Source of the DNA: Elusimicrobiota bacterium
GTDB lineage: Bacteria; Elusimicrobiota; Elusimicrobia; UBA1565; UBA9628
Length of the DNA stretch: 64,000 bases
Assembly: GCA_003452935.1 (NCBI GenBank)
Contig: DMMY01000006.1
Location: forward strand, 1 to 64,000
Direction: 5' to 3'
Positions within the stretch are counted from its first letter, which is position 1; each line of letters starts with the position of its first letter. A program made the translations under genes and the position numbers. Under the pieces are notes generated by a model. The model saw nothing but the letters and a program-made list of their open reading frames with translations, searched no databases and was not told the origin of the DNA. Below are positions 58,696 to 64,000 of this stretch, in pieces.

Positions 58696-61608
58696 ATGAA
58701 CCATTACGCCCGTTGGGCGCTCATTTTCCTGACACTTGTCATGCCCGGACCCGCAGAGGCTAGGGATCAAGCCCAGGCCCGGCGCTTCTATGATGAAGCC
58801 ATGACATTCTACCTGCGGGGGGACTTCCGCGCCTCGCTCAAGGCCGTCAACGACGCCATTGACAGCGACTCTCGAATGGGGCTCGCCTTCGGCCTGCGGG
58901 CAAGGATTTGGCATGTTCTCGGCGACCCCCTGCGCCTGGAAAAGGACTGCTCCAACACATTGTCCATGCTCAAGCCCTTGCTCGGCACCCTCAACGCCGA
59001 AGAACTCATCGCTCAAGGCTCGGCTCACCTGCTTCTGGGGGATACGAAAACGGCGATGTCCGATTTTAACACCGCCCTGCGCGCCTGGAAGCAGTCATCG
59101 GAAGGCTACGCGGCGCGCGCCCGCGCCTGGCGCGCGCAGGGCGACCACGAGCGGGAGATCGCGGACCTTAACGAGGCTATAAAGATCGAGTCCCAGGCCC
59201 TTTACTACCACAACCGGGGCCACGCCAACTTCTATCTCAACCGCTTGGACAAGGCCGTGGCAGATCTGAGTATCGCTCTCAAGATCAACAGGGAGTGCTA
59301 TATTTCCTGGGGGCTTCTGGGATCGGTATTCGCCAGGCAAGGCGACCTGGAGCGCGCCCTGAAAGCCTATAACCGGGCCATCGCTCTCAATCCGGTTTAT
59401 TCCTACGCCTATTTGGGGCGCGCCGCCATAGCCCTGGCCCAGGGGCAGGACCGGCAGGCGTTTCAGGATTTCGCCGAGGCCATACGCACCAACACGCGAG
59501 ATTTCTCCTCCTGGTTCAACCGCGCTGAAGCTTATAGGCTCAAAGGAAAGAAAGACGATGCCCTCGCCGACTATCGACAGGCCCTGGGCGCGGAACTGCG
59601 CGATCCGCGCTACGCCTTGCTCCTGGGAGACAGGTTCGGCCAGTATCAGTTGTGGATCGAAGCCGTCGCTGCCTACTCCCGATCCTACGCCTTGGCCGCG
59701 CGCTCCGCGCCCTTGCTGCGCCGCGCCCAGGCCTGGGAAGCTCTCAAGAAAAACGACCGCGCCATGGCTGACCTCTCAGAAGCGGTCAAGGTCGATCCAG
59801 CCTCCACCGCCGCCTGGGCGTCCCGGGGCAACCTGGCCATGAATCTGGGGCGTTATGAGATGGCCCTTTCCGACTTCAACGAGGCCCTGCGGCTCAGTCC
59901 CGATGACCCGGCGATATTAGTGGATAGAGGCCGGCTTTACACCCGAACCGAAAAGGCGGCTTTGGCTCTAAAAGACTTCAACACCGCCATAGCGGCCGAC
60001 CCCGCCAGCGCTGAAGCCTACAACAACCGCGGAGTTCTCTACGCCAATCTCATAAAAAACCCGGACAAGGCTTTGGGGGACATCGTCTCCGCCGTGGTGC
60101 TGGATCCGCAGAACGCGGGTTATCAGTTCAATCTGGGCATGATGCGCCTCAAAGTCCACTTTTTCATCAAAGCCATCGAATCGTTCAACACGGCCCTGCA
60201 ACTCAAGGCCCCTCTCGCCGCCGTGCTCCCGGCCCGGGCCTACGCCTATGCCCAGTTGGGAGACCACGGCGCCGCCCTGCGCGACATCCAAACGGCCCTG
60301 GAAAAGGATTCCAAGAATTCTTCCGTCTTCGACGCCATCGGCTCCATCCGGATGGCCGAGCACGACTACGAGGCCGCCGTGGGCGACCTCAACGAGGCCG
60401 TGCGTCTCGCGCCGGAATCCGTCCCCGCGCTGATCCACCGGGGCCAAGCCTACGGCGCCATGGACTCCTTCGAAAACGCCATTCGCGATTTTCGCCGCGC
60501 CGCGGAAATAGATCCCCGCTCCCGGGAGGCTTGGACCGGCTCCTGCATAGCGCGCCGCCTGAGCCGCGACTACAACGGCGCCGTGAAAGACTGCAGCCAG
60601 GCTATCGAGGCGGATCCCAGCCATGGTCCGGCCTATCTCCACCGGGGCCTGACCTACCTGCATCTGGACGAGGCGACCCGAGCCATCTCCGACATCAACA
60701 ACGCCTATCAACTGGGAGTACGTCAAGCCGAGGGACTGCTGGGCCAATCCTACGGCCATGCCATGGCCAAACAGTATCGGGAAGCGCACAAGACCTATCT
60801 CGCCGCGACGGCGCTGGAACCCGACACGCGGACATTCCAGGCCGGCTTCGAGGTCCCGCGGGGGGAGGCTGAGGACTATTTCACGGCCATGACCAACCTG
60901 AAGACCCTCATGGCGCCGGAGGTCGCCGACCCCTACGTCTACCTAGCGCGGGCCGACGCCCTGCATAATTCCGGAAACTACGACAAAGCCATCCTGGAAT
61001 ACACCAAGGCCTTGCAGATCGACGCTTCGGTGTCCGAAGCCTACGTCGGGCGGGGCAACTGCCTCTTCGCCCAGGAATCATATGACGGGGCGCAACGGGA
61101 TTTTACGCGCGCCATCGAGCTCGACCCCGAGGACACGTCGAGCCGGCTGCGCTTGGTGACCCTCCTGACCGCGCGGGGTCACTACAAAACCGCCATAGCC
61201 CAAGTCCGGGCGGCGCTCAAGCTCGACGGAAGGAATTCGGAAGCCTTTCTGCGCGCCGGCAACATCTATTGCCTCCAAAAGCTGTACCCGAGGGCTCTGG
61301 ACAACTACCATCTGGCGGCCAAATTCGATCCCGCCTCGGCCGCGGCGCAAAACGGCCTGGGCTTGGCCTACTTCGGCCTGCGCAAGTATCCGGACGCGTT
61401 GGAGAGATTCAGCCGCGCCATCGCCCTGAATCCCAACTCCGACCGCTTCTACCGCAACCGCGGCTCGGTCTACATGGATCTGGGCCAATTCGCCAACGCC
61501 GCGTTCGAGTTCAAGATCGCCGGCCGGGTCAACACCGATCCGTCCCTGGTCGAGGAATATCAGAAGCTGGCCAAGGATGCCCAAGCGCGCCTCTCCGCGG
61601 GCAAATAG
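58696..61608 (+). CDS. Large secreted tetratricopeptide-repeat protein
   Basis: The protein has 970 residues. A signal peptide (~1-22) is followed by some 25 tandem 34-residue TPR units covering almost the whole length. Typical units read A-L-A-D-Y-R-Q-A-L-G or A-I-S-D-I-N-N-A-Y-Q with A/G at the packing positions and a D-P or N-P turn. No enzymatic domain is attached. It probably forms an extended superhelical scaffold in the periplasm or on the surface. ATG 58696 fits both the promoter and the signal peptide; longer frames upstream overlap the small unknown gene in another frame. Confidence 0.9.
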   Translation: MNHYARWALIFLTLVMPGPAEARDQAQARRFYDEAMTFYLRGDFRASLKAVNDAIDSDSRMGLAFGLRARIWHVLGDPLRLEKDCSNTLSMLKPLLGTLNAEELIAQGSAHLLLGDTKTAMSDFNTALRAWKQSSEGYAARARAWRAQGDHEREIADLNEAIKIESQALYYHNRGHANFYLNRLDKAVADLSIALKINRECYISWGLLGSVFARQGDLERALKAYNRAIALNPVYSYAYLGRAAIALAQGQDRQAFQDFAEAIRTNTRDFSSWFNRAEAYRLKGKKDDALADYRQALGAELRDPRYALLLGDRFGQYQLWIEAVAAYSRSYALAARSAPLLRRAQAWEALKKNDRAMADLSEAVKVDPASTAAWASRGNLAMNLGRYEMALSDFNEALRLSPDDPAILVDRGRLYTRTEKAALALKDFNTAIAADPASAEAYNNRGVLYANLIKNPDKALGDIVSAVVLDPQNAGYQFNLGMMRLKVHFFIKAIESFNTALQLKAPLAAVLPARAYAYAQLGDHGAALRDIQTALEKDSKNSSVFDAIGSIRMAEHDYEAAVGDLNEAVRLAPESVPALIHRGQAYGAMDSFENAIRDFRRAAEIDPRSREAWTGSCIARRLSRDYNGAVKDCSQAIEADPSHGPAYLHRGLTYLHLDEATRAISDINNAYQLGVRQAEGLLGQSYGHAMAKQYREAHKTYLAATALEPDTRTFQAGFEVPRGEAEDYFTAMTNLKTLMAPEVADPYVYLARADALHNSGNYDKAILEYTKALQIDASVSEAYVGRGNCLFAQESYDGAQRDFTRAIELDPEDTSSRLRLVTLLTARGHYKTAIAQVRAALKLDGRNSEAFLRAGNIYCLQKLYPRALDNYHLAAKFDPASAAAQNGLGLAYFGLRKYPDALERFSRAIALNPNSDRFYRNRGSVYMDLGQFANAAFEFKIAGRVNTDPSLVEEYQKLAKDAQARLSAGK

Positions 61609-61810
61609 CTCCTCGACGGCATAATTCTCGCGCGTTGCGCCGCGCTAGCTTGCACTCTGCGTCTGATGAGACACAAGGGCCGATGTGCCCAAGACGGCAT
61701 AGGTCTAAAAACAAGGTTTCCCGCACTCTTCGGCCCAGCCGCGCAGGCTTCGCCGCGCGGTATACTGAATAATCATCACGGTAAAATCTTACGCCGTCGG
61801 AAGGAAAGCC

Positions 61811-62497
61811 ATGGAAACGAATTGTCTTATTATTATGACGTTTTGCCTCGCCGGCACGGTCCAAGCGGAGACATTTTCGGATTCCAATATCCCGGATCTG
61901 ATGAAGACCCCGACTCTCGTCGAAAGCTTGACGAAAAGCCAAGCCGGCAGGTCGGCGCAGCTCTCGGTCCCGGAGGTTGCGAAGGCCCAGGCTGTCCCTT
62001 CCGAAAAGACGAAGGTCGACAGGCTGGTCGCCAGCTATCCTTTTTACCCGTCCGCCAGCATACAGCAGCTGGCCAAACAGGCGGCCGATAACAAAGCCAG
62101 GGAGGTCGGCGGCTGGGTGCAGGAGACCAGCGGCAGTTATGACGTTTACGCCGCGGTCGAGATAACCGCGGACCAGGCCCAGGTCCGGCTGGTCGCCGAG
62201 TATCCGTTCTATTGCGAAGGCGTGGAAAGCCTCGCCAAATCCAGCGCTGAAAAACATGCCCGGAAATTAGGAGGCGAGGCCGTCAGGACCTCCGGCTCCT
62301 ACCAGGTCTGGGTCTATGCTCCGCCGCAACGCTCGCAGTGGCGGCTCGTCACTTCGTTCGCCTTCTATAACGGGAGCAGCACCATGCGGGACGCCGCGAA
62401 AGGGCCAGCCGAGGCCTTCGCCAGGAAAGTGGGCGGGGTCGTCAGGGAAAACTCGGCCTCCTACGACGTCTACGTCCCGGTGCCGAAGACGAGATAG
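61811..62497 (+). CDS. Secreted protein with three copies of an unknown ~46-residue repeat
   Basis: The protein has 228 residues with a signal peptide (~1-19). After a linker come three repeats at about 71-116, 126-170 and 178-223. The shared pattern is R-L-V-x-x-Y/F-x-F-Y, then A-x-x-x-A-R-x-V/L-G-G, then S-x-S-Y-D/Q-V-Y/W. Spacing between copies is ~52-55 residues. The pattern suggests a small alpha/beta unit, perhaps stress-response or DUF1471-like in shape, but no family was recognised. A GGAAGG ribosome site precedes ATG 61811. The 200-base gap upstream holds no other gene. Confidence 0.75.
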   Translation: METNCLIIMTFCLAGTVQAETFSDSNIPDLMKTPTLVESLTKSQAGRSAQLSVPEVAKAQAVPSEKTKVDRLVASYPFYPSASIQQLAKQAADNKAREVGGWVQETSGSYDVYAAVEITADQAQVRLVAEYPFYCEGVESLAKSSAEKHARKLGGEAVRTSGSYQVWVYAPPQRSQWRLVTSFAFYNGSSTMRDAAKGPAEAFARKVGGVVRENSASYDVYVPVPKTR

Positions 62498-62572
62498 CCT
62501 CGATGCAGTTCATCTAAGCTGCGCGCGCGTCGCCTCTCGGCTTGATTTTTACGTGCCGGTGAAAGCGCCTTC

Positions 62573-62602
62573 TTGGCCCCTTGTCTTGCAAGATGCTAAT
62601 AT
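62573..62602 (+). promoter_or_regulatory. Promoter of metF, leaderless with GTG start
   Basis: TTGGCC (62573-62578), an 18-base spacer and TAATAT (62597-62602). The -10 ends six bases before GTG 62609. No SAM or other riboswitch fits in the remaining space. Confidence 0.65.
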
Positions 62603-62608
62603 AACTGC

Positions 62609-63472
62609 GTGAAAATCGCAGAACTTTTCGGCCGCCCGGACCCGGTTTTTTCCTTCGAGTTCTTCATACCCAAGACTCCGGGAGAGACGGACGCCTTCCT
62701 GGCCAACGTCCGCGCCCTTCAGGCCCTCAAGCCCGCCTTCGTGACCCTGACCTACGGCGCGGGCGGCTCGGCGCGGGAGCGAACCATCGAGCTCGCCGGC
62801 CGCATGCGCAACGAAGTCGGCACGGAGACCGTCTGCCATTTGACCGGCATCACCCACACCCGCGCTGAGATGTCGCGCAACCTGGAGCGCCTGCGGGCCT
62901 TGGGCATCTCCCACGTCGTGGCCCTGCGCGGAGACCGGCCCAAGGATTGGGACGGAGAACTGCCCGGGGACTTTCCCTACGCCCTGCAGCTCGTCGAATT
63001 CATCCGCCGCGCCGGAGGCTTTCATATGGCCGTGGCCGGCTATCCCGAGGGCCACCCCGAAGCCGTTGACAAGTCCGACGACCTGGCGCGTCTGGCGGCC
63101 AAAGTGCGCTGCGGCGGCGAATGGATCATCACCCAGCTTTTCTTCGACAACCGCCACTATTTCGCCTTCGTGGACGCGGCCCGCCGGGCCGGGATCACGG
63201 TCCCTATCGTGCCCGGGCTCATGCCCGTGACCGGCTTCGCGCAGCTCAAGCGATTCACCAGCCTCTGCGGGGCCTCCATCCCGCCGGAGATGGCGGCTGA
63301 CCTGGAAAGAATTCATGGCGACGGCGAGGCCGTGGTGCGCTACGGCATCGACTGGGCGACCCGGCAATGCCGGGAGCTCCTGGAGAGGGGCGCGCCCGGC
63401 ATCCACTTCTACACCCTCAACCGCTCCCGATCCACCGCGGAGATACTCTCCGCGCTTCGAAAATTGAATTGA
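62609..63472 (+). CDS. metF: Methylenetetrahydrofolate reductase
   Basis: The protein has 287 residues, the short bacterial form. It is a TIM-barrel FAD enzyme that reduces 5,10-methylene-THF to 5-methyl-THF for methionine synthesis. S-F-E-F-F near residue 15 carries the catalytic glutamate; T-Y-G-A-G-G-S-A, C-H-L-T-G, A-L-R-G-D and Q-L-F-F-D-N are diagnostic. P-G-L-M-P-V follows. The start is GTG 62609. The TGA end overlaps a TTG that starts the next gene (TTGA). No metE or metH lies in the window. Confidence 0.95.
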   Translation: MKIAELFGRPDPVFSFEFFIPKTPGETDAFLANVRALQALKPAFVTLTYGAGGSARERTIELAGRMRNEVGTETVCHLTGITHTRAEMSRNLERLRALGISHVVALRGDRPKDWDGELPGDFPYALQLVEFIRRAGGFHMAVAGYPEGHPEAVDKSDDLARLAAKVRCGGEWIITQLFFDNRHYFAFVDAARRAGITVPIVPGLMPVTGFAQLKRFTSLCGASIPPEMAADLERIHGDGEAVVRYGIDWATRQCRELLERGAPGIHFYTLNRSRSTAEILSALRKLN

Positions 63473-64000
63473 AGGCGAGCGCGACGCCGAAGGCGGCGCT
63501 TCCGTTGGGGGTGGCCGTGCCGTTGTTGTTGTTGTGCCTTCTTTCCATCTCCGCCCAATCCCAAACCGTCTCCACCGCCGCGCTCATCGGCGAAATCAGA
63601 ATAATCAACCGCCTCAATGTCTTCGATCCGCGCATACCGGGAGAGGACTGGTGGCCGTTCCGCGTCGCCAACAAGATACACTTCACGACCCGCGAACGCA
63701 TCATCCGTCAAGAGTTGCTCCTGGGTCCGGGCGATCCTTACGACCAGCTCAAGGTCTGGGAGTCGGAGCGCAACCTGCGCGCCGCCGGATCGTTTCGGCA
63801 CGTCGAGATCAGCCGCGCGCCGCGGCCCGACGGCCGCATGGACCTCGAGGTCCGCGCCCAGGATTCCTGGACCACCAATCCCCGCTTTTCGGTGGGAACC
63901 GAGGGCGGGGATCGATTCTTCAGTTACGGAATCGACGAAGGAAACCTCTTCGGCCACAACAAGGCCTTGTCGTTCTTTCATTCCCAAAACGGTCCCAAGG
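63469..64000 (+). CDS. POTRA-domain outer-membrane protein (3' end outside window)
   Basis: An open frame of 177 codons runs to the window edge. A signal peptide (~1-32) contains a Val/Leu core encoded partly by GTT/TTG repeats. A POTRA domain follows (~38-115): I-I-N-R-L-N-V-F-D, T-R-E-R-I-I-R-Q-E-L, then L-R-A-A-G-S-F-R-H-V-E-I. Residues after ~120 begin barrel-like strands (R-F-S-V-G-T-E-G-G, N-L-F-G-H-N-K). It is probably an Omp85/BamA-superfamily member. The likely start is TTG 63469, which overlaps the metF stop; a GTG 45 bases later would shorten the signal. Confidence 0.78.
   Translation, partial: MKASATPKAALPLGVAVPLLLLCLLSISAQSQTVSTAALIGEIRIINRLNVFDPRIPGEDWWPFRVANKIHFTTRERIIRQELLLGPGDPYDQLKVWESERNLRAAGSFRHVEISRAPRPDGRMDLEVRAQDSWTTNPRFSVGTEGGDRFFSYGIDEGNLFGHNKALSFFHSQNGPK

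Overview
The window reads as GC-rich chromosome from an uncultured diderm (Gram-negative-type) bacterium. An outer membrane is implied by a LolA-like carrier, an ExbB/ExbD/TonB-like set, and a POTRA protein at the right edge. Two TPR-bearing DUF2723 membrane proteins, an MFS transporter with a long secreted N-terminus, and a YQGxL/FRIYD-type secreted protein suggest Elusimicrobiota or a relative. That placement is inferred from gene content, not from a marker tree. No CRISPR array, rRNA, complete insertion sequence or prophage was found.

Layout. 1-8980 (minus): a truncated fibronectin-III surface protein and a second secreted protein, then a degenerate response regulator, a FecR-domain protein, priA, a family-4 uracil-DNA glycosylase, rpoZ and gmk. 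9059-13397 (plus): DUF3467, cinA and a four-PAS hybrid kinase. 13518-22843 (plus): a compact housekeeping operon of rpsO, pnp, accB, ftsK, lolA, rodZ-like, pgsA, pgpA and an outer-membrane-type protein, led by a consensus promoter. 22922-24881: an HNH endonuclease and a palindrome-rich gap. 24882-37421 (minus): one overlapping operon of an exported protein, MoxR, DUF58, a VWA/DUF4159 protein, a membrane amidotransferase-fold protein and two DUF2723-TPR proteins. 37442-39273 (plus): a REP-like palindrome followed by an ExbB/ExbD/TonB-like set. 39279-42011 (minus): the MFS protein and a CheY-like regulator. 42095-51946: tRNA-Ile(GAT) with ileS, a small membrane protein, tRNA-Ser(GCT) with a MEDS-domain kinase, and a DinG-like helicase. 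52090-56177: a methyltransferase and glycosyltransferases. 56268-58073: an AbiEi/AbiEii toxin-antitoxin pair in an AT-rich pocket. 58299-64000: a small unknown protein, a 970-residue TPR protein, a three-repeat secreted protein, metF and a truncated POTRA protein.

The most striking pattern is in the control regions. At many unlinked genes a TATAAT-like -10 box ends only 6 or 7 bases before the start codon, so the transcripts should be leaderless or nearly so. In two places that start codon opens a 10-16 codon mini-ORF that overlaps the start of the real gene, which suggests ribosome loading followed by coupled re-initiation; a third, weaker case lies between tRNA-Ile and ileS. The best candidate for an undescribed multi-gene system is the operon joining MoxR/VWA machinery to DUF2723-TPR predicted glycosyltransferases.
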